From: Fodinibius salicampi
GTDB taxonomy: Bacteria > Bacteroidota > Rhodothermia > Balneolales > Balneolaceae
Reading direction: 5' to 3'
Assembly (NCBI RefSeq): GCF_039545095.1
Contig: NZ_BAABRS010000001.1
Coordinates: 868,001 to 932,000 of the forward strand
Length of the DNA: 64,000 nt
This document shows positions 27,296-35,364 of this stretch, piece after piece. The notes below the pieces were generated by a model. It was not told the DNA's origin, did no database searches, and saw nothing but the letters and a program-made list of their open reading frames with translations. How positions within the stretch are numbered: position 1 is the first letter of the stretch; the number at the start of each line of letters is the position of its first letter. Both the position numbers and the translations under genes were made by a program.

Positions 27296-29146
27296 TTAAC
27301 GTTTACAAAAAGCAATCTCATCATGAAGATTACTGGGTATTTCATCCCCGTCTGTCAGCAATGCCTGAACACTCATGTTTACTATATAGGCACAAGGTTC
27401 TAAATCTGAGATCGAAAAATCAGGCGTTGCGTTCCCATGAAGATCGCCTGGTGTCGATGCTGAAGGCAGCGTAAAGCTATATGGTCCACCGGGTCCGGTC
27501 ATATTAATATTTACAGAACCCAAGTTAGGATGAGCTGCAGTAAATACGACATCCAGATCTGTAGTAATCCCCAAACATCCACTGCCCTGTAGTTGGGCAA
27601 TATCAACCATAGCCACAGCTAATTGATTATTTCTGATATTTGAATACCAATCGGGATGACTATTAATACCATCATATAGCCTATTATTTACAGCAATATG
27701 TTCGCACATTCCTGCAATTTCCTCAGTTCCAGAACTACCCTTTTCTCGTACAATCATCCGAATAGCAAAATGTTTATTTTCTACTAACGGATGAACGTCT
27801 GTTACTGAATTACCAGTAACCAATCCTGTTAGGTCGGCATCAGGAAAAGAAGCAATGCTGCGGCTATTCAGTGATATTAAATCATGATTAGGTGTAAAAA
27901 AGCCAGTACTGCTTAAAGGATTATCACTTTCCTGCGGCACCTGTATCCAATCGATACCGCTATCAGTGATTATATTTACCGGTATTTCGTCAGGTTGATT
28001 AGGCTTTATTACATAATCCACATTTTCAATTGGATTAGGGCTTGTTGCTGGAAAATCAGGATTAGCTCTTTGTAAAGTTCCGATTTTTAATTTCCCTAAC
28101 TGGCTTTCCAGAACGGGTTCCCATCCACTACCGGTGAGATTACCGGAAGCATCTGTTTCATGTACTTCGAATCGATATTCCAGATCACTTCCATTTAATT
28201 TCTTGGATAGCGTTCCATTTAACCGAAGATTTCGGAAAAATGCCCTTTCTGAACCTATAGTAAGGCCAGTTCCTGAATCTATATCATCTTCATAGTCATA
28301 ACTTCCTATATGGCTAAAGAATGGAAGAACATCGTTTGGTCCGGGTTCGGGCGGTACATCCGACAGACACAAAGTCGTACAGAAACAGGCCCCTACGTTT
28401 TCCCGGTCCGAATCTCTTCCTCTGGAAGGATCCTCATTTAATAGCGGAGCTCCCAAAGTAGTTTCCACTCTAAAATAAAGATCGGGTCCTCCGATTAGTT
28501 CAACATCTATAAAAGTACCCGGAATAAAATCGTTTTCAGAATAGTAAATACGGAAATGACCTGAAGAATCAGTGATAGCTGTACCGAGTTCATCGTCTTG
28601 TAGCCAATCTCTATCAAAAGCCATTACCCGAACTTTGGGGATTGGTTCCTCATTTTCACAATCTACTACTTGCCCACAAATAACATAGGCTCCCAGTAAA
28701 TCCCGGATTTTACACCAAAAACGTTGAGAAATACAGTGCTCCCAGGCAGCAATAGCTCCTTCTTCAGCTTTCTTCCATTGAGGTTGAAGGGTGGTAATTG
28801 TAAATTGTATAGGTTCTACATTTTCAGCCCGTTCCTCTTGGCCGGGTGCCTTTTCAATATATATATCAATTTCGAAGGCTTCTCCTTCATATTCCTGATC
28901 ATCACCCAATTCAAATTGAAAACTACCATCTTCCCTGGTTTGGGTCTCATCAATTAGCCATTCTTCCTTATCTGCAATTTCTTTCTCGGATAGAATGGCA
29001 AATGTATTCTTAGGATTAGCAGTAGCTAATACGGTCTCCCGCTGATCTTTTCGAAGCCTATACAGCTTAACTTGGACATTCGAAAGATCTTCTTCACAAT
29101 TCGCACACAGACGTCCACAAAGGGTTCCTTTAAAAATATAACTCAT
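27296..29146 (-). CDS. Large cysteine-rich protein with transthyretin-like domains, unknown function
   Basis: A 616-residue protein with no signal peptide or membrane segment. The N-terminus is Cys-rich (CGRLCANCEEDL). Two carboxypeptidase-regulatory/transthyretin-like beta domains are visible (about 5-115 and 155-250; QTREDGSFQFEL, GHFRIYYSENDF), with CISQRFWCKIRDL between them. Then come GGPDLYFRVET, GACFCTTLCLS, a beta-rich middle part (HIGSYDYEDDIDSGTGLTIG) and a fourth beta region. I recall similar unnamed proteins in Bacteroidota and Planctomycetota, but no function. A degenerate copy of the local ECF promoter motif lies 107 nt upstream, hinting at co-regulation with the sigma-factor operon. 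Confidence 0.75.
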   Translation of the reverse strand: MSYIFKGTLCGRLCANCEEDLSNVQVKLYRLRKDQRETVLATANPKNTFAILSEKEIADKEEWLIDETQTREDGSFQFELGDDQEYEGEAFEIDIYIEKAPGQEERAENVEPIQFTITTLQPQWKKAEEGAIAAWEHCISQRFWCKIRDLLGAYVICGQVVDCENEEPIPKVRVMAFDRDWLQDDELGTAITDSSGHFRIYYSENDFIPGTFIDVELIGGPDLYFRVETTLGAPLLNEDPSRGRDSDRENVGACFCTTLCLSDVPPEPGPNDVLPFFSHIGSYDYEDDIDSGTGLTIGSERAFFRNLRLNGTLSKKLNGSDLEYRFEVHETDASGNLTGSGWEPVLESQLGKLKIGTLQRANPDFPATSPNPIENVDYVIKPNQPDEIPVNIITDSGIDWIQVPQESDNPLSSTGFFTPNHDLISLNSRSIASFPDADLTGLVTGNSVTDVHPLVENKHFAIRMIVREKGSSGTEEIAGMCEHIAVNNRLYDGINSHPDWYSNIRNNQLAVAMVDIAQLQGSGCLGITTDLDVVFTAAHPNLGSVNINMTGPGGPYSFTLPSASTPGDLHGNATPDFSISDLEPCAYIVNMSVQALLTDGDEIPSNLHDEIAFCKR

Positions 29147-29253
29147 GATATGATCTCTCTTCTATTTTAATTAGTATTTATGGGGTAAATTATCTTTTTA
29201 AAAAGGTAAAATATCCCTTTCACGAGAATCCATTTACTACCCGACATTAGTAA

Positions 29254-29287
29254 GATCGTTTTAAGCACCAATCCTTACATTTTTTTT
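29254..29287 (-). promoter_or_regulatory. Degenerate ECF-type promoter candidate upstream of the 616-residue protein gene
   Basis: On the minus strand an A8 tract (29280-29287) is followed by TGTAAGG (29273-29279), then 15 nt and GATC (29254-29257). The A-tract, the TGTAA and ATTGG bases and the 15-nt spacing agree with the two stronger copies at 30361-30400 and 34002-34037, while the -10 box deviates from CGTC. Confidence 0.4.
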
Positions 29288-29376
29288 GAGTTTTTTTAAA
29301 AAAAGTGTTTAAGGATAAGAATTATTCTTTTGGTTCTCTCTTTCTGATAAACTATTCGTTCCTATTTATTCAAACA

Positions 29377-29412
29377 TAAAAAAAGGGTCCGCAACTGATG
29401 TTGCGGACCCTT
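29377..29412 (-). terminator. Strong intrinsic terminator of the DUF4382 lipoprotein gene
   Basis: A 13-bp perfect stem (29383-29395 with 29400-29412) closes a four-base loop. On the minus strand the stem is followed by a run of T residues (complement of the A-run beginning at 29378). It lies about 50 nt past the minus-strand stop at 29464. Confidence 0.92.
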
Positions 29413-29463
29413 GCCCTAAAGAAGCAGTAACATCATATAGAAGTACTGCTTCTGACTTGAAGT

Positions 29464-30303
29464 CTACTGCTGATTTAGCTCAACAGTTCCTAAGTCATTG
29501 GATTGCCCTATTGTAACGCTCACGTCTTCCACTGTTTCAGATTGATAGTCATCATTTCTGGGGTCAATAGACACGTCGTAACTTCCTTCTTCAAGTCCAA
29601 TAATCTTGAAATCGCCGCTTGTCGTATCCGCAATAGTTGAAGCAAGTGTATCAGGTTCTGTTGCATCTACATCGTCTATAGCATAAACTACGGGTTGTGC
29701 TTCGGCAGGATCTACGACTCCTTCAATGTTACCAGTAATAGCTTTCTCTTTTGCCTTAATAACGGGCTTCAAGAGGTATTTAACGGCATCACCAGGAGGG
29801 CCTGCAGCGACAACAGAACGGCTGGCATCAAAGTCCAGCAGAAGTACATATTCAATATCAGGTTCAATTTCGGCATCAATATTGAGTTTAATACCAGTCT
29901 GAGGCCCACTTGGAACCTTCATGTCATGTACCTCACCACCTACTTCTACACTATGTCCGCCTTCGCTTAGTATAAGTCGAATTTGATTATACGTTCCGGG
30001 CTCCAGTTCTTTGGTACCAATTACTTCTGTAGCCCCGTTTGTTAGCTCCAGTAAATTATAACTCTGTTGGGGTTCATTCAGTACGATCCAGCCTTCTTCC
30101 TCATTTTCAGCATTATTCACTTCTACGCGTTCAATGAATACGTTTACTGCATCGGCCGAATCAATGGGAGCATCAGTCATCTCTACGGTCATCGTACCCA
30201 TGCTTCCGTCTGATCCTGTTCCACTGTTATCACATGCTGTAAAAAATACTGCTACTGCAAAAAATAGTACTAATGGTAGGGATAGTATCTTATTCTGTAA
30301 CAT
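29464..30303 (-). CDS. DUF4382 lipoprotein
   Basis: A 279-residue protein with a lipoprotein signal (hydrophobic 8-22, lipobox VFFTAC with Cys at about 24) and a Gly/Ser linker. The DUF4382 domain (about 36-190) contains MTVEMTDAPIDSADAVNVFI, YNLLELTNGA and KLNIDAEIEPDIEYVLLLDFD. A C-terminal transthyretin-like beta domain (about 193-278; DFKIIGLEEGSYDVSI) follows. The family is secreted and of unknown function. Directly upstream is a close match to the promoter element of the sigma-factor operon, so it is probably in the ECF regulon. It has its own terminator. Confidence 0.88.
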   Translation of the reverse strand: MLQNKILSLPLVLFFAVAVFFTACDNSGTGSDGSMGTMTVEMTDAPIDSADAVNVFIERVEVNNAENEEEGWIVLNEPQQSYNLLELTNGATEVIGTKELEPGTYNQIRLILSEGGHSVEVGGEVHDMKVPSGPQTGIKLNIDAEIEPDIEYVLLLDFDASRSVVAAGPPGDAVKYLLKPVIKAKEKAITGNIEGVVDPAEAQPVVYAIDDVDATEPDTLASTIADTTSGDFKIIGLEEGSYDVSIDPRNDDYQSETVEDVSVTIGQSNDLGTVELNQQ

Positions 30304-30360
30304 ATAATTGTTATTAATTTAAAATTGTTTAAATGGGGTTTTATCTCATTCTGTACATAA

Positions 30361-30400
30361 GACGACCGAAAATCCGAATGGTTACAAGTTTTTTTGAAAA
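30361..30400 (-). promoter_or_regulatory. ECF-type promoter upstream of the DUF4382 gene
   Basis: On the minus strand: an A-tract (30389-30395), TGTAACC as -35 (30380-30386), 15 nt, and CGTC as -10 (30361-30364), then TTATG. TGTAAC and CGTC are classical ECF boxes. The element is nearly identical, with the same spacing, to the one upstream of the ECF sigma gene at 34002-34037. The expected transcript start lies about 50 nt before the ATG. Confidence 0.72.
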
Positions 30401-30409
30401 AAACTTGTA
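30383..30409. repeat. 27-bp palindrome downstream of the sigma-factor operon
   Basis: Arms TACAAGTTTTTTT (30383-30395) and its exact complement (30397-30409) flank one G. It lies 26 nt past the last stop of the ECF operon (30435) and overlaps the -35 box and A-tract of the DUF4382 promoter. As RNA it could end the operon transcript; as DNA it may be incidental to the A-tract. Confidence 0.6.
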
Positions 30410-30434
30410 CTAAAGCGGGATTGATATAACACCC

Positions 30435-31361
30435 TTAATTGTTGCCATTATTCCCTCCGGGATTGCCATTTCCCCGGTTATTATTACCGCGATCTGGTCG
30501 GTTTTCCAACCCCTTCGGTATATTCCCTGGAGGGCCACCCCCAATATTGCCATTAAAAAGATTCTGTAATACCTGTTTTGCGGGGGTACCATTATCCATT
30601 TGCTGGGCAACACCTTCTATAATAGAGGCAGCAGGCAGCTGACTACGTTGTTGTCCCATCTTCATAGCCGAGGGAAGTTGCTGTAATTTATCGGCATCGA
30701 ATCCTCCTTTTAAAGCTCTGACAATAAAGGATGCAGAAACTTTCGGTTGATTAGCAGTAGTAGGTAAATCCGGGAGGATACTTACTGCAGTAATTAAGTC
30801 TCCGGGTGTACTTCTGGAAATAATTTCTTCTGAACCAATTTCATGAAAGATACTTTGCACATTATCCGAGGGAACATTTTGCACAAATGACTTGGAAGTC
30901 GCTTTGATCATTTCATTGCGAAAGCCGTTTTCCGACATTGATTGTCCACTCTGTTTCAGAAGGCCCTGTACTTCATTTCTGCCCATCCACGGATCTACTA
31001 CCTCTGCTGCCTGCCGCATGCCCTGTCCAATCCTATTCACAGCAGGAATAAGTCGTTCGCCTGGCACGCCCTTGGATAGACCTTCAAGAGCCTTCTCAAT
31101 AGCCAGTTGACCGGGTAAATTTTGTTCAGACAAACTCAGGGCCGATTTAAGGATTTGGCCGAGTTGTTCGTTACTGATTCCTTGACTTTGGGCTCGGTTT
31201 TGAAGCTCAGACAAAGTAACTTGCTCCATACCAGCAGCTTCAGCCCGCTCAACAAGTACAGACAGATCTGTATTCTGGGCATGTACCTTTTCCAAAGGCC
31301 ACAACCATAAACACATACTGCAGACAAATAATGATAGAAATAGAAGTTTAGAGTTTTTCAT
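30435..31361 (-). CDS. Secreted protein with Gly/Asn-rich tail, unknown function
   Basis: A 308-residue protein with a signal peptide (hydrophobic 5-24, cleavage near VHAQN). The body (30-265) is almost entirely helical with repeated short helices, for example LQNRAQSQGISNEQLGQIL. The last 40 residues are Gly/Asn/Pro-rich (GGGPPGNIPKG, RGNGNPGGNNGNN), a low-complexity tail seen in surface or matrix proteins. I do not recognise the family. It is the last gene of the ECF sigma operon, 16 nt after the barrel/CBM48 gene, so it is probably made with those envelope proteins. Confidence 0.72.
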   Translation of the reverse strand: MKNSKLLFLSLFVCSMCLWLWPLEKVHAQNTDLSVLVERAEAAGMEQVTLSELQNRAQSQGISNEQLGQILKSALSLSEQNLPGQLAIEKALEGLSKGVPGERLIPAVNRIGQGMRQAAEVVDPWMGRNEVQGLLKQSGQSMSENGFRNEMIKATSKSFVQNVPSDNVQSIFHEIGSEEIISRSTPGDLITAVSILPDLPTTANQPKVSASFIVRALKGGFDADKLQQLPSAMKMGQQRSQLPAASIIEGVAQQMDNGTPAKQVLQNLFNGNIGGGPPGNIPKGLENRPDRGNNNRGNGNPGGNNGNN

Positions 31362-31377
31362 AATTCTGATTGTTAAT

Positions 31378-32631
31378 TTATTCGACTAATAACATTGCAT
31401 TTTTACTGCCGAAACCATCATCTACAGTATAGACTTCATTTGAAAATTCAAGCCATTCTTCTGAATCTCCATGAATTTTTAGGACTTTGTACTCATAAGA
31501 ACCGACTTCAAGCCTTAGTTGGGCTGTGTAAATATTTTCAGATTGTTCTGTTAAAGGAATTCCATCTTTATCCCAGTTATTAAAGCTTCCCACTAGATAA
31601 AGCCGTCCCTGACCGGAATATCGTATTTGAACTCTCTGTTGCTTGTTATTTTTGTTCCACTCAGGCTTAATTTTGGTGCTCCCCCTGTTAAATTTAGGTT
31701 CAATACTAAAACGTACGCCCCCGGATACTTTATAATCATTGGAAGTATTTTCAGTATTCTCACTTATAAAGTATAGCGTTCCAACTCCTGCAAAAACTGA
31801 AAGCCGTCTACTGAGGGGAACAGTACCATCCACCCCGACCCGAACAATTCGATCTGTATTGGTTACTATTCTGGTAGAAGAACCGCCCCCAATGGGAGGA
31901 AAAGTATCTCCTCCATTACCATCGGTGACTGTCTGATCGAACTGGAATTGTTGCATGCTTCCAGTAACCGATATAGAAGTTCCGTTTCGAAAATGATATC
32001 CCGCTGAAGCCTGTGTGGTAAATCCTTCCCGAGGGTCCGCCAGTGTATTCAATGCACCATATATTCCTGCCCTCAGTCTCCACTGGTAACTGGGCCATGT
32101 TTCAAATTCCAAGCTATATAGATCCAGGCGATCCCTAGTCTGTTCTACCTCGTTAAAATTTTTGTAACTACGAAAATTAGGACCAATCTTGGCCCGAAAT
32201 AAGGAAAAGGGAGTAACAAACCATGTAAGTTTTGGCTGTATCCAAATAAGAGTACGACTATATTGATTTTGCATATAGCTGCCTCCGCTCTCGATCCCTA
32301 TATTAAACTTCTCTGAAAGACGATAGCTATATTCAAATAGACCAATCCCTCCCGTCCAACTGGATGCCTGTTCATTGAAAAAGGGCTCATAAACTAATCC
32401 CCCCGTTACAGAAATTGAATGTCCCTGTCCGTACCAAAACGATTGTCCAAGAAGAGAGGTAAAGTTATAGGCCGATTCTATGGAGGGATTCCATTCCCCC
32501 AAAAAAGGGTTTAAATAGCTGTTGGTAGAATACCCAACCCTGGAATCAAGAGATACAATAGTCCGCCCTTGTTGACTATATCCAGCTGATGTAATCAAAA
32601 GCAGGCACATGATTGTCAGGCTTAACCTCAT
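31378..32631 (-). CDS. Outer membrane beta-barrel protein with C-terminal glycogen-binding (CBM48-like) domain
   Basis: A 417-residue protein: signal peptide (about 1-19, cleavage near GYSQQ), roughly 300 residues of beta-strands with aromatic girdles (for example FWYGQGHSISVTGGLVYEPF), then an AMPK/isoamylase-type E-set domain of about 85 residues. That domain shows RLYLVGSFNNWDKDGIPL, GSYEYKVL and the closing VDDGFGSKNAMLLVE. The anti-sigma factor encoded just upstream ends with a sister domain. The ATG overlaps the anti-sigma stop by 4 nt. By inference the barrel shows the glycan-binding module on the envelope; ligand and function are unknown. Confidence 0.78.
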   Translation of the reverse strand: MRLSLTIMCLLLITSAGYSQQGRTIVSLDSRVGYSTNSYLNPFLGEWNPSIESAYNFTSLLGQSFWYGQGHSISVTGGLVYEPFFNEQASSWTGGIGLFEYSYRLSEKFNIGIESGGSYMQNQYSRTLIWIQPKLTWFVTPFSLFRAKIGPNFRSYKNFNEVEQTRDRLDLYSLEFETWPSYQWRLRAGIYGALNTLADPREGFTTQASAGYHFRNGTSISVTGSMQQFQFDQTVTDGNGGDTFPPIGGGSSTRIVTNTDRIVRVGVDGTVPLSRRLSVFAGVGTLYFISENTENTSNDYKVSGGVRFSIEPKFNRGSTKIKPEWNKNNKQQRVQIRYSGQGRLYLVGSFNNWDKDGIPLTEQSENIYTAQLRLEVGSYEYKVLKIHGDSEEWLEFSNEVYTVDDGFGSKNAMLLVE

Positions 32632-33353
32632 AAATAGATCACTGCATTTTTGTTTCCAAAACCATCATCGCGATGAACTGTAGCCAGTGGATCAGTAACC
32701 CACTGCTCATTGTTCTTCACAAACATATAATTATGTTCCCCTCTTGGCATGGATACGAGACCTGTCCAAACTTGCTCACCATTCACTTCCTGTTTTGTCA
32801 TTTCAACAGGTTCCCAATCGCTAAAATCGCCGGCAACGGCTACTGAATTAGCTTCTTCATCAATGTAGACGAATCGAAGCATTACTTCATCACCTTCAGA
32901 AGCAACCTGTTGTACCGAATCATTCAGATTGGTTATTTCCTCCGAGGCCAAGGTTTCACTGCTTCTTTCCATATTCTGAACCATATAGAGCGGGTAACTC
33001 AGAGATAATAATATCAACATAGCTACCGCAAATGCATACACCGGCCGCCACTGTATTTCCCGTGGTACCCATAAGTCGCGATACCAAGCTTTTAATCGTT
33101 CTAATAAACCGGGGGAACTCGCTTCTCCTTTTTGGACAACCTGCTCCATTACCCGATCCGAAAACCCCTCGGGAACCGTGTGTTCACGAACCTTGAAGGA
33201 GTTCCCCAGGAAAGCGTCATGCAGTTGTTGCTCAAAACGCAGCATAGACCGGAGTTCTTCATCCTCCGCAATCTCATGGAGAACTTTTTTTTCCTTTTCA
33301 GCAGATAATTCTCCGTCCAGATATTGCTGGAACAACTTTTCTTTGTTCGTCAT
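32628..33353 (-). CDS. Membrane anti-sigma factor with C-terminal glycogen-binding (CBM48-like) domain
   Basis: A 241-residue protein. The cytoplasmic N-domain (1-100) begins KLFQQYLDGELSAEKEKKVL, the usual start of anti-sigma domains that grip ECF factors, but has no zinc HCC motif. One membrane helix follows (about 105-124), a linker, and an extracytoplasmic AMPK1-CBM/CBM48-like domain (157-241): VAVAGDFSDWEPVEM, GEHNYMFVKNNEQWV, DDGFGNKNAVIYL. It lies 3 nt after the sigma gene and overlaps the barrel gene by 4 nt. The layout implies that the outer domain senses something, plausibly a glucan or glycan, and releases the sigma factor. The sensing role is inference. Confidence 0.82.
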   Translation of the reverse strand: MTNKEKLFQQYLDGELSAEKEKKVLHEIAEDEELRSMLRFEQQLHDAFLGNSFKVREHTVPEGFSDRVMEQVVQKGEASSPGLLERLKAWYRDLWVPREIQWRPVYAFAVAMLILLSLSYPLYMVQNMERSSETLASEEITNLNDSVQQVASEGDEVMLRFVYIDEEANSVAVAGDFSDWEPVEMTKQEVNGEQVWTGLVSMPRGEHNYMFVKNNEQWVTDPLATVHRDDGFGNKNAVIYL

Positions 33354-33356
33354 GGT

Positions 33357-33917
33357 TTAACTGTTTTGTTCTATAAATGCCTTTAATTCCTTCTTAGCCC
33401 GGTAAACCCTTACTTTTAAAGCACTTTGTGAAACATCTAGACGATTCGACATCGCTTTATAGGTCATACCAGACTCATATTTCATCAAAAAAGCTTCAGC
33501 ATAATCTTCATTAATCTCTTTAAGGGCTTGCTTTAACAAGGAAACCCATTGACTCTTTTCCATTTCCATATCTGGCGCCCCAAATGAATCCATTTGTTCT
33601 TCAAGATCACGATCTTCCATTTGACTAAACGACTTATTATGGCGCCGAATATTTTTCGCATAATCCCGGCAATGATTTTGGGCAATACTATACAACCACG
33701 AAGAAAATTTTGAGTCTCCGTTAAAGCTGGACAAACGCTCATAGGTTTTTACAAAAATTTCCTGAGCAAGCTCTTCTGCATCGTCTTCATGGTCTACAAA
33801 TCGATTCACTATATCAAAGACCAGCGGAGCAAAGCGATCTACCAACTCCCGATACCGATCCTTTTGTCCATTTAGGACCGCTTCCACTATCTGAAATTCT
33901 TCCTGATTATCTATCAT
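33357..33917 (-). CDS. ECF-type RNA polymerase sigma factor
   Basis: A 186-residue group IV sigma factor with regions 2 and 4 only. Region 2 has RFAPLVFDIVNRFVDHEDDA, EELAQEIFVKTYERL and SSWLYSIAQNHCRDYAKN. Region 4 has NEDYAEAFLMKYESGMTYKA-like residues and an HTH near ALKVRVYRAKKEL. It is first in an operon with its likely anti-sigma factor. The upstream site at 34002-34037 (TGTAACC-N15-CGTC) fits autoregulation, and the same element precedes the DUF4382 gene. Normal length. Confidence 0.93.
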   Translation of the reverse strand: MIDNQEEFQIVEAVLNGQKDRYRELVDRFAPLVFDIVNRFVDHEDDAEELAQEIFVKTYERLSSFNGDSKFSSWLYSIAQNHCRDYAKNIRRHNKSFSQMEDRDLEEQMDSFGAPDMEMEKSQWVSLLKQALKEINEDYAEAFLMKYESGMTYKAMSNRLDVSQSALKVRVYRAKKELKAFIEQNS

Positions 33918-34001
33918 CTGTAAAATCTAACTGCAGAAAATATATTTATCGCCCCTTTTTATCATTAGCTAAAGTACAGATAGTTTCCACTACATTCATA
34001 G

Positions 34002-34037
34002 GACGATTGAAATTACCAATGGTTACAAATTTTTTTT
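34002..34037 (-). promoter_or_regulatory. ECF-type promoter upstream of the sigma-factor operon
   Basis: On the minus strand: an A8 tract (34030-34037), TGTAACC (34021-34027), 15 nt, and CGTC (34002-34005), then CTATG. It ends 84 nt before the sigma gene start. Over 31 nt it shares most bases and the exact spacing with the element at 30361-30400, as expected for an autoregulated ECF factor. Confidence 0.72.
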
Positions 34038-34194
34038 AAAATTAAAGCCCTAAATAAGCATTAAGCTAACTTCTATGGTTCTTTAAGACATAACGTATTC
34101 TACCTTACGTACTTTTTGAAAGGACTTCATTTTACCTTACTTATATGTAGTTAGAATAAAAATAAGATTAATCTCAAATTTATTAAGCAGAACC

Positions 34195-35364
34195 TTGGAA
34201 AAGTCATTTGAAGATATACTTGGATCGCTAAGTAATATTCGGGAAAAGGCACAAGAACTTCGCGAGATTCTTTTGGCTAATCTTGTAATGGCCGGTGAAA
34301 TTCCGGCCCCTACCTTTGAAGAGGAAGAACGTATTGAATTCTTGATGAATCGATTCAAAGAGGCCGAAATTACCAAGAACTCCGTTGATGAGGTGGGAAA
34401 TGGTATTGGTATTATCGAAGGGAATATTAGTGAAGACAATATTTTAATAGTCGCCCATGCTGATACCGTATTCAATGCTAAAGTAGATCATACTATTCAA
34501 ATTCAACCAGAATCGGTAAGTGGTGCAGGTGTAGCTGATAATAGTTTGGGAATAGCTGTTCTGGCTACATTACCCATTATTCTGGAGAAAATGGACATAC
34601 AGCTTAACCATAATCTTATTTTAATGGGCGCCAGTCGTAGTCTTGGACGCGGTAATTTGGAGGGACTTCGCTTTTTTCTCTCTAACTTTAATCAGCCAAT
34701 AAAAGCAGGAATTGGTCTTGAAGGAGTAGAACTGGGACGTCTGAGTCATACTTCCATAGGCATGAAGCGAGGAGAAATAGTCTGCCGGGTTCCAGAAGAA
34801 TATGATTGGTCCCGCTTTGGAGATGCCAGTGCTATTCTAACGTTAAACGAAGTCATTAATCACATTAATGAACTGCGTCTGCCGCAGCGCCCCCGAACAA
34901 GTGTGGTTATGGGATCCATAGAAGGCGGAAGTTCGTTCAATACTACGGCCTTAAATGCAAAACTTCAGTTTGAAATCCGTTCTGAATCATCAGATATGGT
35001 TCAGGATCTACATCAATCGATGGAGGAAATCGTTTCCGAAGTCTCTTCCCGTAGTGGTGATACCATCAATCTGGATATATTTGCCCAGCGCGAGCCCGGC
35101 GGTATCTCATTTTCACACCCCTTGGTTCGCCGTACCCGCCGAATTATGGACCAACTTAAAATAAAACCGCGTCCAGGTCCAAGCACATCCGAACTCTCCG
35201 CTTTTATAGACAAAGATATTCCCGCTATCACATTAGGTCTAACCCACGGAGATAATATTCACGAAACAAATGAAAGTATAGAAATAGAGCCAATATACAC
35301 GGGGATTGCACAAATAATTGGCACACTTTTAGCAATTGACGGAGGTTACTGTGAAGAAGATTAA
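34195..35364 (+). CDS. M20-peptidase-like protein lacking the catalytic Glu pair
   Basis: A 389-residue protein with an M20 fold: AHADTVF (His88, Asp90), GAGVADNSLG (Asp115 as bridging ligand), a dimerisation domain in the middle, and a C-terminal His in GDNIHETNES. The segment where M20 enzymes carry the catalytic and metal-binding Glu-Glu reads MGASRSLGRGNLEGLRF (144-160), with no Glu pair. It may be inactive as a peptidase or have another chemistry. The start is TTG 34195. Its end overlaps gpgS by 14 nt, placing it in the glucosylglycerate operon. Role unknown. Confidence 0.78.
   Translation: MEKSFEDILGSLSNIREKAQELREILLANLVMAGEIPAPTFEEEERIEFLMNRFKEAEITKNSVDEVGNGIGIIEGNISEDNILIVAHADTVFNAKVDHTIQIQPESVSGAGVADNSLGIAVLATLPIILEKMDIQLNHNLILMGASRSLGRGNLEGLRFFLSNFNQPIKAGIGLEGVELGRLSHTSIGMKRGEIVCRVPEEYDWSRFGDASAILTLNEVINHINELRLPQRPRTSVVMGSIEGGSSFNTTALNAKLQFEIRSESSDMVQDLHQSMEEIVSEVSSRSGDTINLDIFAQREPGGISFSHPLVRRTRRIMDQLKIKPRPGPSTSELSAFIDKDIPAITLGLTHGDNIHETNESIEIEPIYTGIAQIIGTLLAIDGGYCEED

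Larger units (their letters stand above)
29147..29463. other. 317-nt gap: ECF promoter-like site and terminator
   Basis: This stretch holds the 5' region of the 616-residue protein gene (ECF-like element at 29254-29287), long A/T tracts around 29280-29305, and the terminator of the DUF4382 gene (29377-29412). No open frame of interest. Confidence 0.6.

Noticed and set aside
35336-35350. TTG start for gpgS
   Set aside because: GGAGG at 35341-35345 is correctly spaced for GTG 35351 and would lie inside the coding part if TTG were used.
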